Below the pieces are notes generated by a model. The model was not told the origin of the DNA. It did no database searches and worked only from the letters and a program-made list of their open reading frames with translations. From Thuidium tamariscinum (Eukaryota; Streptophyta; Bryopsida; Hypnales; Thuidiaceae), in the NCBI GenBank assembly GCA_947034885.2, contig OX344754.2, positions 930,001 to 994,000 on the forward strand: DNA of 64,000 bases. Direction: 5' to 3'. The stretch's first letter is position 1. Each line of letters begins with the position of its first letter. The translations under genes were made by a program, and so were the position numbers. Positions 46,849 to 58,153 of the stretch are shown piece by piece.

Positions 46849-48814
46849 GGTTGTAGCTGCTGCAATGTACTTAGCCTTTGTTGAAGAAAAAGCGACAATA
46901 GATTGCTTTCGACTCTACCATGAGAGAATACAAGCTGAATCGATTTGAAAGATGTACCCTGAAATAGAGTGTCGTGTGTCAAGATCACTGGCCCAATCCA
47001 CATCACTCCAGCTACAAATCGTGTGAAGTGGTCCTTGTGTTGAAGTGCCTCGCAGATAACAAAAAAGTCATTTGACTCCCAGCCAATGAGTAGGAGCAGG
47101 ACTTTGCATGAGTTGAGCTAGGTGATTTACGGCAAAAGCTAAATCCTGCCTACTACAGGTAACAAGATATTAGAGGCTACCCAATGCTTGTTTGTAAGGA
47201 ACATGGTTAATGAGATGTTGTTTGTCAATAGTTAGATTATCTGCTTGATATTTGGAATAATGGACATCGGCTTCCAGAGGTGTGGCAACAGCATGAATAG
47301 TGGCCATATTAAATTTTAATAAAAGATTTGAGATATGTTTTTCTTGCATGAGTGTTAGTATCTTGTTGGGACGGTCACGTTTGATTTGAATACCAAGTAT
47401 GTATTCAATGTCGAGGTTATTTGTCATAGAAAATCACTGAGAGAAAAGAACTTTGGTGGCAGATAAAAATTGTAAATTGTCAGATATCAAGATAAGATCA
47501 TCGATGTATGTATAAACCCAAAATTAAGAAGGAAGAAGATAATTGTTTAAAATAAATATTTGAATTATATTGGCATTTGATGAAGCCCTGGCTTAAAAGA
47601 AAGGTATCAAATGTTTCGTACCAAATACAAAGGGCCTACTTAAGGCTATATAATGATTTTAATAAGTGACAAACCTTGGTTTTGGTGCCTGGTTTGATAT
47701 AACCTTCAAGTTGAAAAATAAAAATTTCTTCATGTAAAACTCCATGGGTGATTGCAAGAAAGGCCTCCCGTTTTTTGTCTCGTTTTAGAATAGTACTCAT
47801 TTTTTTTTTCAAGAGTACTTTAAAAATAGAAAAATAATTTTAAGAAAAAATGAAAAATGTGTTCAATGTATAATTCTTAAAGAAGAAGGTACCCTATGAA
47901 GGAAAAACAAAGGAAAATTTTCTAAGTAGGTGAACTAGACAAGTGCAAAATATCATGAAAATGAGTACTTTTACATTTTTTTTCTAATAATTTGTAAGAA
48001 ATAGGAAAAAGACATTTTAAGAAAAAGTAAAAATTGAAAATTTGAAAAGGACTAATGGTGATGAGATTTCACCAAAAGAATGATTTTGAAACCATTTTCA
48101 ATGTTCAAAATTGCATGTGTAAGAGGTCCCTATTTGCATGAATGTAGAGGATATAAAATAATGATTTTTAAAATTCATTTTGGTGGACACATGAATCTCT
48201 AGTGTGGGAATAGACCACATAAATTTCAAGTCTACATCACTAATTTTGGATACTCCATAGTACTAAAAAACCCTAAATTGCAAAGTATGACAAATTAAAT
48301 AAATTAAAATTTAATTAGAAAATGATTTTTGAATTTTTTTGAAAAATAATGAATCTTAATAATATCAAGTTATCCATATTCAATAAAAATTTCAAGTACA
48401 TTGGCTTAATTCCCCCAAAGTTATAACCAATGGCATGAAAGTCACTTGGATTGTGACTACAAACAGTACAGTCCTTTCTTGCAATCATCCTTATGTAAAA
48501 AGGCAGTTATCACATCCATTTGGTGGATGTGATAATTATAGAGTGTAGCAAGAGCTAATAAAAGGCACAACAAAGTCATCTTCATAATAGGTAAAAAAGT
48601 TTCGTAGAAATCAAGGCTAGGTTGCTAGGAAAAACCCCAAGCAACAAAATGGGCTTTGTATCGGGCTAAGGAGCCATCCGAGTTATACTTGCGCTAGAAA
48701 ATTCATTTGGTGTTAATAATGGAACGATGTGGGGGAGGATCCACTAGTTCCCAAGTTTTATTATTCAATAAAGAATGATACTCGTTGTCCATAGCAAATT
48801 TCCAGTCTTGAGCA
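46849..48814 (-). pseudogene. Copia reverse transcriptase, broken and interrupted
   Basis: The RT active site TYIDDLIL is encoded at about 47497-47508 on the minus strand. DIEYILGIQI and the following KHISNLL segment are in the piece 47170-47427. Upstream, HIHQMDVITAFLH stops at the boundary of the F1 element at 48490, and the reading continues beyond 47746 with GVLHEEIFIFQLEGY. Further stops exist. Confidence 0.8.
47746..48490 (-). mobile_element. F1 element G, nested in the copia RT
   Basis: Starts GGGTGATTGCAAGAAAGGC and ends CCTTTCTTGCAATCATCC. The flanks are CCAT at 47742-47745 and TTAT at 48491-48494. The two mismatches are C to T changes. The RT reading frame joins across it once one flank copy is removed, which fixes the boundaries independently. 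It resembles elements E and F in inverse orientation. Confidence 0.8.
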
Positions 48815-49981
48815 TTAGGGACTAGAAAGAGCTTCAATCACAGTGAGAGGTTCTGCAAGTTGGGCTAATAAGCCGAAACAAAATAAGTTAGTGTCATGAA
48901 ATTGTGGAGTGTTTTGTTGTCCTTTGGTAGGACACTGGGATCTGTAGCGTTGAGGAGATTGATGGGTCTGAGCTTGATCCTGGTGTTGATGAGATCTCTG
49001 ATGAGCAGAAGGTAGAGAGTTAGGTAGAGGATCATCGAAAAAGTCCTGGTTCGAGTTGTCAGGCTTAAAGTCAACTAGTGGATGCTGGGATTGGGAGTTT
49101 GAAGGGTCCGATTGCTGAATGCCTTTAATGGAGGTCTCAGGAATAGTGTACAAGTTTCCAGGATCAGTAAACCAGGTGGGTAAATTATTATTGTTGAGAA
49201 AAGTTGCACCACCACCAGGTAATAGATACATGTCATGGAAAACAACATTACGATTGAAAAAGAGATGTTGAGTTTCTTGATCATTTAGTCGATATCCTTT
49301 AATGCCATGAGTAATACCATAGCCAAGGAATATACACTTAATAGTTTCAATGTTGAGTTTTTTTCTTTGATGATCGAGAATATGGGCATAAGGAGGGCAA
49401 CCAAAAATATGAAGGTGACTTAAGTCAGGTTTGAAACCTGTCCAGAGCTCAAAAGGTGTTATATTTGCCAAGGCGGACGTATATAAAGAATTTTGTAAAT
49501 AACAAGCTGTTGATACAACTTCGACCCAGAAAATATGGGGCAAATGAGAAATGTTAAGCATACTATGAGTTGCTTCAATTAATGTGCGATTTTTGCGTTC
49601 AAAAATTCCGTTTTGGGCCGAGTTATAAAGAATGGTAAATTGATGTTGGATGCCCTGATCAAGATAGAATGTATTAAAGGCTCTAGACGTATATTCGCCC
49701 CCATTATCGGATCTTAGAATGAGAATCTTGTGATCAGTGAATTGATTTTCCACAAGGCGTTTATAATTTTAAAAATGATTGAAAACTTCCAATTTCCTAC
49801 GCAAGAAATATATTGCTGTAAACTTCGAGAAGTTGTGGATGAAAGTAAGAAAATAAGCAGCACCACCAAGGGATGGTATGTGCATGGAGCCACACAAATC
49901 CGTGTGAATTAAAGCAAGTGGCAGTGTAGCTCGCATTGTACTATTCAGTGGATAAGGTTGTACTGTTTGTTTACCATATAA
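48815..49981 (-). pseudogene. Copia integrase core
   Basis: Two open pieces, 49769-49981 and 48815-49753, separated by a frame change. The first holds HTDLCGSM with the first catalytic Asp. The second holds RSDNGGEY with the second Asp and FERKNRTL with the Glu, then HIFGCPPYAH. This is the expected copia integrase order. Confidence 0.85.
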
Positions 49982-51073
49982 GGGTGGATGCAAGAAACAC
50001 TTAAAGCCTTTTGTCACACCCTATTTTTTTCTTTTTCTTTTAGCCATAACTTTTGTGTTTTAGCTCCAAATGACTTAAGATTTATAGGAAAGATATTCAT
50101 AGATATTATATATCTAAAATGAATTTTGGAGATTTTTCAAAAATAATTTATTATTTTTAAATAGACCCGAAAATTTCTCACAGTACTTGATTTAAGGGTT
50201 TATAGCACCCCATTTCTCCAAAAAAACGAATTTTGATCTAAAATTTGGAGAGCATGGTCTCCAAGTAGACTTATACCTACTTTCTAGAGCAATTCTAAAA
50301 ATACTTATTTTTAAGTGTTGTAGAAGTCCACAAAGAGAGCTTCATTCTGCATTTTTTTCCAAAGGTATAAAACATTATTTTGGTGATTTTTTTGGTTAAA
50401 TCTCATCACCAAAAAGTTTTTTCAAGTTTTGTAATTTTATGTATATTTCAAAAAAATAAGACTATTTTTAACAAATTAAAATGTCACAAGTTGTATTGTT
50501 TTCACCAGAATTCTATGAGAATTCTATGTCCAAAGTTTCGGTGAAGAAAATACAACTTGTGACATTTTAATTTGTTAAAAATATTATTATTATTTTTTTA
50601 AATACAAAAAATTACAAAACTTGAAAAAACTTTTTGGTGATGAGATTTAACCAAAAAAATCACCAAAATAATGTTTTATACCTTTGGAAAAAAATGCAGA
50701 ATGAAGCTCTCTTTGTGGACTTCTACAACACTTAAAAATAATTATTTTTAGAATTACTCTATACAATAGGTATAAGTCTACTAGGAGACCATGCTCTCCA
50801 AATTTTAGATCAAAATTCGTTTTTTTAAAGAAATAAAGTGCTAAAAACCCTTAAATCAAGTATTGTGAGAAATTTTCGGGTCTATTTAAAAATAATAAAT
50901 TATTTTTGAAAGATCTCCAAAGTTCATTTTAGATAGATAATATCTATGAATATCTTCCCTATAAATCTTAAGTCATTTGGAGCTAAAATACAAAAGTTAT
51001 GGCTAAAAGAAAAAGAAAAAAATAGGGTGTGACAAAACGCAACAAATAGTACAAGTGTTTCTTGCATTCACCC
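49982..51073. mobile_element. F1 hairpin element H, nested in copia pol (1.09 kb)
   Basis: Starts GGGTGGATGCAAGAAACAC and ends GTGTTTCTTGCATTCACCC. ATAA is duplicated at 49978-49981 and 51074-51077. It is an almost perfect inverted repeat with its centre near 50527, and it is the sister of element A. The copia frame reads CEGCL on one side and YGKQTV on the other, joining cleanly if the element and one target copy are removed. Confidence 0.9.
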
Positions 51074-51700
51074 ATAAACATCCTTCACAAAGTGCTAAGG
51101 TTGAGTTGAGATTTAGTAAGCCTGTAACCATATTGTACAAATTCATAAATTTTAAGAATTGTATGTTAAGATGCCTTAATTTGTAATGCCACTTCAGAGT
51201 ATCAAGGTCAGGCTGTTTGGAAATTTTTGTAGTGCTGGCTAATATTGAAGGTTTGATTCCAACACTGAGAGTAAACAATGTGCCATCTTTAGGAAGGTGG
51301 AATTTAATTTGTTCTTGAGAGTGTGGAAGGTGCATTGTAATTACGCATTGAGTTTGAGTAAAGGTCAAAGTAGTATTTCCAGTGCTCGTAATTTGGGATA
51401 CAGATATAAGGTTCTTGGCTAAGCCTGGGACAAATAATATGTCAAGTATCAATAGAGTTTATTCATCCGGAAGCTTTAAGAGAATAGAACCTATGCCAAT
51501 AGCTTGGTAGGAATTGTTGTCGCCAAGAAGGATTAAACATGGAGAATCCAATGCGTTGTAATCTTGGAACAGTGTTTGAATTAGAGACTTGTGTTAACTC
51601 GCCCTGGAGTCAATATACCAGGAGGAAACAAAGTCTGAAGGACTAATTGTTGCCGAAAATAAGTAATGAGGTTCTTCACTACTATAATTGTAAATATGTT
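51074..51700 (-). pseudogene. Copia protease and pre-integrase region
   Basis: The piece 51074-51452 carries ILDILFVPGLAKNLISVSQ, the post-protease segment, and WHYKLRHLN...CEGCL, the pre-integrase zinc region. A degenerate protease active site (SWYIDSRAS) lies near 51597-51625. Confidence 0.75.
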
Positions 51701-52574
51701 GTTTAGGAGGTCTACTTGGATTCTTTTTTGGTTTCCTACAATCTGGAGATTTGTGGCCAGGAATGCCACAGTTGTGACAAACAATTGGTCAAGATGAAGC
51801 ACCCCGATTGAAGGGAGCATTATTATCATGAGGAAACTTTTATCTGGGCGTCTTCTTGTCATGATGTGAATGAAAATGCGCGTTTTGGGTTCTAGAACGA
51901 TGTCCAAATTGGAATTTATTATTAAAAGAAGGCTTAATAAACTTACCTTTGATGTAAAAGGTACTAGATTTAGATATTTCAGGTTTTGAAAGATTGATGG
52001 AATTTTGCTAGAGAATGTTAGACAACAAAGTTGAAAACTTTAGATTGGCAATACTACCTTGTGTGGTTATGAAGGCACTCGAAGAATCTAGTAAAACATT
52101 GAGCAGCAAATTAACTTACTGATCTTCAGTAAAAGTACATCCGACGATTTCAACTTCATTAAGAAGGGACCGCCACGTTTCCAAAAAGGACATGGTATTG
52201 TTGGAGTCACACATAGTCAAGCGGTAGAGTTGCTTATGCAAGTTCACCTATGACGCTTTATTAGACTTTTCATAGAGTTGTTTCAAACAATCCCAAACCT
52301 GCTTAGAGGTTTTGAAATAATGTAAAGAAAGTATTTGCTTCTCACTACAATGGAGCAAAAGCTCTGATCGGGCTTTTGCATCACGTAATATCTAAGCTAT
52401 CAAGCCTATTATGTCACTTGCAGGAGGAGCTTCATCACTATCATCTACAACGCCCCATATTTCAGAGCAAATTAATAGTAATTTAAGTTTCATATTCCAT
52501 GATGCATAATTTTCTGCACTTAAGGTTGGAATCAAGTAAGCTCGGTTTGCTGAAGTTGATCCAACGTTGGCCAT
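51700..52574 (-). pseudogene. Copia gag
   Basis: It starts with Met at 52572-52574, in a piece containing LSAENYASWNMKLKLLL, a typical copia gag start. A stop at about 52392 and further stops interrupt it. A zinc knuckle CHNCGIPGHKSPDC is encoded at about 51738-51779. Confidence 0.85.
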
Positions 52575-53006
52575 TATGTTAAATTGCTTAAATATATACT
52601 TCCTAAGATAATTGAAAGTATGGAAGTTTAAAGTTCCTGGTACAATTAAAAGGGCACATTGTGATAATCATTGTCTTAAAAAAAATGGAATGATCTCATC
52701 AAATTGGCCAACTTGATTTCAAGAATTGACGTAGTGTACAAGTGCGTCGTTAATTCCATATTCATGAGTTGATTTCAAGATTTGGATTCCAAGGCAGTCC
52801 GATGTCTTCACCGTCTTCAATTGCTAATTCATCGCCAACTTGAAAAAATCCACCTTGAAGGTAATGTTGAAAGAATCTTATCTCGGAAAACTAATTTTCA
52901 TGTTTAGTCCGCTCTTCTTCTATTTCTAGTATATCAAATACATCTACGCTAGAACACTCCCATGGAGGAATTGGTGCAAAGCACATATTGAACTTTTAAG
53001 TTTTCT

Positions 53007-53018
53007 GCTCTAATACCA
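53007..53018 (-). other. Copia primer-binding site
   Basis: TGGTATTAGAGC on the minus strand, directly inside the 5' LTR. It is the plant copia initiator-Met tRNA complement with one C-to-T change. Confidence 0.85.
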
Positions 53019-53197
53019 TATTAATATGGAATGCAAGAAATCTAGGAAAGGAAAAAGAATATGAATATATTATAATAAGTGTTTTGAGTACAAAGTATCC
53101 AACCTTAATATAACAGGATGAAGACACCACTTGGACTAACAAAGCGGTGAGTGTGAGTTGTAGCTATTCAATCTAAATTCATTCAAACTAACTAACA
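53019..53197 (-). repeat. Copia 5' LTR (179 bp)
   Basis: Partner of 46281-46451. The outer end reads TGTTAGTTAG on the minus strand. Confidence 0.85.
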
Positions 53198-53202
53198 ACT
53201 TA

Positions 53203-55246
53203 TCCCTGTGATGGTATTGGTTGTGGAGGCCATAGAGATTTGGAAGTGTATTTCAAGATGATTGGGATTTGTTTTGGGTGAAATTGATTCAATTCAATCC
53301 AATTTTGGTGTCATTGGCCACATAGAAAGAGATGGGAAATAAATCCATTAGTTTAATGTCAACAAATAGACGACCACGTAGATATTCCCTATTAGCACAG
53401 AGAAGGTCAGATCTTGCAAATTTGTGTTGTGAAATTTCAGTGTTGTTTTCTAAATCAGGTCTACTGCAATTTTTTGAAGCACATGGACAATGTCCATTGA
53501 AAGGGGAAACACTACACAAAACATAGTTCCCGGTAGGAGCATGGAATTTTGAAACCACATTTTCTCACTATTCTGTTTTTTTTAATTTACTAAGCATCCT
53601 GCCTCTTCCAATACAACGAGCAATCAATAGGGGGGTCATGGCTTTTCAGAGAAACTCAATTTCTCAAGGAAACCCAAGTTGGTGAGATTTTTTGGGAGTC
53701 AATGAAAACTGCCGTAGAATGGAGGAGCCGTGACACCCCTTTTTGCTGTTCGCAACGATTCCGCAAAAAAAATTGGCTCGTACAGTTGGGTTGGGAGCTC
53801 CAATACTTGTGCCAAGTCGAGGTCTTCAAGAAATTCTTCAAAAACGCCGTTTCTTCACCTGATGAGGAGAAGAAACGGCACTCCGTTTTCTCTGAGAATT
53901 TCGTGTCCGCCTTTCGCTCCCAGTACACCACGTCCTCTTTCTCATGGAATTGTGAAGACTTCAAAAGTGCCATGACACCCCCTAATAATTCACCGTGGAT
54001 AAGCAGCCAAGGGTTGAGAAACCAAGGGCGGTCGCTGTATCCTTAGGAGACAATCTACAAGCAGTGAAGCTGAGCTACCGGAGCTGGAGGTCTCTCAGTA
54101 GAAATCTTCAATCTTAGGTTGGACTCGGTTCCACTGCAATTTGGGTTGGGTTGGGGTACCAAAGAAGCTCGATTGAAGCCATATGCTGTCAAATTCCTTG
54201 AGGACTATTGCTTCCTTGTCTGGGTATAACTTGGTTCCTAGAGATTCGAGGTCTTGAGCCATGCCACTTTGGGCATGGTCAATAAACAATTTTGGCGATT
54301 CAAAATATTAAGTACCCTACATAGAGCACTGTTTGTTTTTTAAAATTTTTAAGGGAATTTGGATTTGGGTTCAGGTGAGAAGGAAGTGGTCGAGGTTATG
54401 CAACGCTCAAATTTACTTTTGGTGCAAAATTTGGTTCCAAGTTAGGAATTAGTGTAAGTTGTATGGCTTTAGAATAGAAACCCAAAAAACATCTTCACCA
54501 ACTATAGCTCTTAGATTGGTGCAAAAAAAGGCAACCAAGTTTCAAAGAGTAGTGCAATTTATAGGATGCACATAAATTATGAAAACTATGATTCACAAGT
54601 TTAAGCACATGAACTACAACTCATTCATGTACTTGGGCTTCAAAGTCTAATATCTTCCTAATTCATGTGCATGATGTTTTAAATGGTTTTTACAACACAA
54701 TTGCAATCTCAAAGATTGCAATTGGTAGGAAAAGCCAAATAAAATTGAAGGCAAGAAAATTGTAGCTTCAAAGAAAGTGACAAAACTTGGAGGTAGGATG
54801 AAGGGGCCTTTGTACATGTGGCTATTGTCTTACTGTCTATACCTATATCTCCAAATTTTTTTACTGTAATTTGGCAAGCTTTGACTTGAGTATTTTAAAC
54901 AAATATGATCATTCTTTCCAGGAAAAAAATGCACAAAGTGAAACCGATATTGAGCGAGTCAGTTGTGATGCCCAATCATATGGTGCCACAGCCAAGCAGA
55001 GAAGTCGCTTAGTCCATGAGAGAGAACTTGACTCGGCCTAATATCTCCCTAATTTAAACCAGGTTTGTAATCTTTCTCCAAATTGAAGCAACAATTCAAG
55101 TCAATCCTCTCTCAGAAGATGCATCGTTAAGAGGTACAATAATGTAATCATTGTAAAGCTTGAAGAGTGTTCAAGCATTCCGCATTCACGAATGGTACTT
55201 GTCAACTGGGAGTCTGCAACGACGGGGACTTCATTCTGTCAAGTAA
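53203..55246. other. Less AT-rich DNA with unassigned frames
   Basis: Overlapping frames on both strands at 53656-54046, minus frames at 53289-53558 and 54095-54289, and a possible plus-strand terminal exon at about 54922-55042 (after the acceptor-like ttctttccag; residues TDIERVSCDAQSYGATAKQR, then TAA) suggest fragments of a host gene. No family is recognised and the pieces do not join into one model, so no gene is called. Confidence 0.3.
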
Positions 55247-55650
55247 GGGCCACTTCACACTATGGCCGTCCAAAGTTGAGAGGCCGTGGGATTGCCGACC
55301 CAAAGTTTGGCGAGAGTGCGAAGAAATGGGCAATAAATAGACCCAAAAATTTAGGAATTGGACCTCTGGCCGGGGAATGGTGTGAAGCTTCCAAAGGCCA
55401 AAGTCCAAGCCCAAAGTTCAAACCTACACCATTTTTTGGGCTTCTATCTTTTTCTCTCCACATTAATCCATCCAATTTCTGAGATGTTCCGTGAAGCCTA
55501 CCCCGCATCATAATTTTTCAAGCAAAAAATCAAAAAAACATGTGAAAAGAGTCAAAAATGACATTGGAAAAAAAATCACAGCAAATGCTCACATCATCAA
55601 ATAAGGAATATGAAGGGTATAAATGGAATAACAAGGGTATAAATGGAATA

Positions 55651-55880
55651 ACAAGGTAGCATTGGTCAAAGAATCTCCATTGTAGTAGTGGAGACTCTCT
55701 GTTCAAACCCCAATGGCAACAATAGAAATTGAAATAGAAATAGAAATAATAGCTCATTTAGCTCAATCCAATGGTTGAGATCTTGTCAGTTTCTGAAATT
55801 GAAATTGAAATTGAAATTGAAATTGAAATAATAGCTTATCTAGTTCAATCCAATGGTTGAGATCTTGTCAGTTTCTGAAA
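55651..55880 (+). repeat. Possible SINE pieces with (TTGAAA)n tail
   Basis: A box-A-like tagcattggtcaaag near 55656 and a box-B-like GTTCAAACCCC near 55702 are followed by a GAAATA/TTGAAA tail. A segment, tagctcaatccaatggttga and following, occurs twice, at about 55755 and 55842. The fold does not make a proper tRNA, so a tRNA-derived SINE is only a possibility. Confidence 0.35.
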
Positions 55881-55892
55881 AGAACTTGACGA

Positions 55893-55949
55893 ACTCTCGA
55901 CCATAGTTTGGGTCGGCCAAAAATGGCAACCCAAACTATGGTCGAGAGT
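55893..55949. repeat. Perfect 21-bp inverted repeat, 15-nt loop
   Basis: The arms at 55893-55913 and 55929-55949 are exact complements (actctcgacca ... and its mirror). They lie inside the Harbinger-like element, and the arm sequence is related to that element's own subterminal text (ctctcgacc near 56093). Confidence 0.85.
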
Positions 55950-56127
55950 CCATCACCATGACCAAACTTTGCTGCCATGTAGGCAGTTTTGGGGATGTCG
56001 AATTCCGACGAACTCTGGATTGTGCCGTGTAGTGTGAAAGCTGGAGAGGCCAAACTCTTGGTTTCCTGTGATTTGATTGGTGGAGGCCGATGGACTCTCG
56101 ACCTTCGGCCATAGTGTGAAGCGCCCC

Positions 56128-58153
56128 TAAGCTTATGAGTTGTCGGTCATTTGAGTCTCCTCAATTCAGCAGATTGTTGCAGAGTGACGGCTCCGTTGTT
56201 GGACGTACAATGCAGTAGTTGCGAGGTCTCCCGCGGGCGCCAATCCACCGACTCCGAAGCATTTTATACCAGTCGTTTGATCTGGGTTCCACGATTCAGC
56301 GGATTTCAAACATTTTTTCATTTCACGAGTTGCTTTCAAAGGTCTCGATGTCGTCTGCTTCCAAAAAAATAAAGGAATAGTCAGTGTGTAATGTGGCAAT
56401 AAGTCAATATATGAATGCTGTAATGTGGCAGGCACATGTGTGCCATTGCGTCCTCATCTGGGGATTCTGGGTCAAACAGTGGTCTGGAATGGTTAAGTCA
56501 CACACCAGTGCCTAGGCTGCGTGAATTGCTCGATAACGTCTCACCTCACATTGTGCTGAATAGCCGAAGATACCACAACTGAATGACTTAGTTTGCAAAC
56601 ATAGAATGTATAATTCATTCGGCGTGAGCACTTTAGTCGCCTGGTTGGACCTCAGCATCCCCCTGCTTCAAACCTTGCAACTTTGTATCTAGAAAAATTC
56701 GTGTCTTCCATATTCAATTTTCAAAACTGAGGAATTTGGATCACTAAAGTGCTTAAACCTAAATAAAATGACATTCGCTGCTTCCAAGATCTTTCAACTT
56801 CACGCAACCAACAAACGAGCTGGACAACCAAAGGAACGGCTCCAACCGGGACAGACGAAGTTCCCGACCAGTCACAGCATTCGGGAACACGGGAACGAGA
56901 TCCTTGGGAACTGTGAGCATTCTAGTATCTAGAGTTTTCATACAATTATCCTGGGGGAAGTGGGAACTCGGTAGCTTTGCAATCCGTGGGATCAGTGAAC
57001 TCTCTCGCATCTACTCAGACGATAGAATTAGCCGGGAAATTTCGTCAACAATGGAACACGTAGAGTTTCATTATCTAGAAGCTATGTAGATTTTGGAGAG
57101 GGACTGGGGAACGCGGGAACGCGGTGCGAGCATTCCAGAATCTAAAAGGATCGTAGAGTTCTTCTGGACAGTCCTTTACCAGAGTCAAGGTCTTCGGGTT
57201 GGAAGGAGGCTGGGCTTTTCTGGTAAAGAGGTCGATCGCAACGGAAGCAGTCATCGTCCACCTTTTTGACCGGCGGCGATTTTCGGTGCTGAAACTGGAA
57301 GTCCATTTTGGTTTGTCGTCGCTTTTCTTTTACCGGGACCGGACTTCAGAATTGCCCCACAGCCAGCGGACTCTTCCCTCTACTACAACTTTGCGGGAGA
57401 GAGAGTACTCTGTTTTCACTTCGTTTAGGTTTCGATTGTTAGCTGTTATGGTGATGCTGTTCGCTAATGCGGCGATCGGGCGATGGCGTGCACGCGGAGG
57501 AGGATTCTTATTGTAATAGGACTGTAAGAGGAGTGGAGAGAAGGGTTTTGACGTGCTTGGCGAGGTCTGCGAGACCAGGTACGGCTTTATTTGATTTCTT
57601 CTGAAGCTTTGTTTGATTAAGACGGGTCGCGGAACTGGAGCGGCTGTAATTATGTTTGACCTGATTTTTGTTATAGGGATTGTGAATAGCCGCGGTTTGT
57701 TTTTCTTGCTGCATTCGATGAAGAGGTTCACAGGGAGGCATTTAGGTAGTGCACGCATGTTCGGGATTTAGTGTTGAAAATTTGAGTGAATGAGGGAGGT
57801 TAATTGAATATCCCTGAGTGTGATACCAACTTCTATTTGGATTTGATTAAGAGGTTTTGCTTGTTGGAGATGAGCAGAGCATCTTCTCTTGTTAGTTTTA
57901 GATTTAACTACAGACAATGTCATGAGGAAATGAGAGACTGTAACTGTGGCTCAATACCCAGAGCAAAGCTTGAACTACCATTAGGATAAACACGCTTGCG
58001 CATGGCGTCTCCGGTACGGTCTATGCAATTGAAATTAGTGGTACAGAACTATATTAGTGGAGTATGTTAATCAGAATGAGATTTAAGTGTTTTTTAAGCT
58101 TTCGGTTTCAAGGATTTGAATCTCACGCCGTCCCTGGTGTATGCAAGACAGAT
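56128..58153 (+). promoter_or_regulatory. Upstream region and probable 5' leader of the OBERON-like gene
   Basis: A mixed-composition stretch with no supported CDS. A GC-richer patch at about 57190-57580 with a gggagagagag tract resembles a plant 5' leader. A donor-like CCAG/GTACGG at 57578-57579 and an acceptor-like TTTCAAG at 58106-58112 could bound a leader intron. The plus-strand frame at 57199-57516 is probably accidental. Confidence 0.4.

Larger units (their letters stand above)
46281..53197 (-). mobile_element. Degenerate Ty1/copia element with two nested F1 elements
   Basis: Short LTRs at 46281-46451 and 53019-53197, target duplication ACTTA at 46276-46280 and 53198-53202. The primer-binding site TGGTATTAGAGC (minus strand, 53007-53018) is a one-base variant of the usual initiator-Met tRNA complement. 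Gag, protease, integrase, RT and RNase H follow in copia order. Stops and frameshifts occur in every domain. Element H lies in the integrase region and element G in the RT, and both are later arrivals. The LTRs differ much more than those of the gypsy element, so this is the older insertion. Confidence 0.92.
55247..56127. mobile_element. Harbinger-like element with TAA flanks (0.88 kb)
   Basis: Left end GGGCCACTTCACACTATGGC; right end complement of GGGGCGCTTCACACTATGGC. TAA flanks both sides (55244-55246 and 56128-56130), the target type of PIF/Harbinger (Tourist) elements. The interior carries a SINE-like segment and a perfect hairpin. No transposase is seen. Confidence 0.7.

Noticed and set aside
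55651..55725. tRNA gene
   Set aside because: Box-like motifs are present, but no cloverleaf with a proper acceptor stem can be drawn.
57199..57758. 105- and 142-codon frames on opposite strands
   Set aside because: Neither has a recognisable domain. The position suits the leader of the downstream gene.
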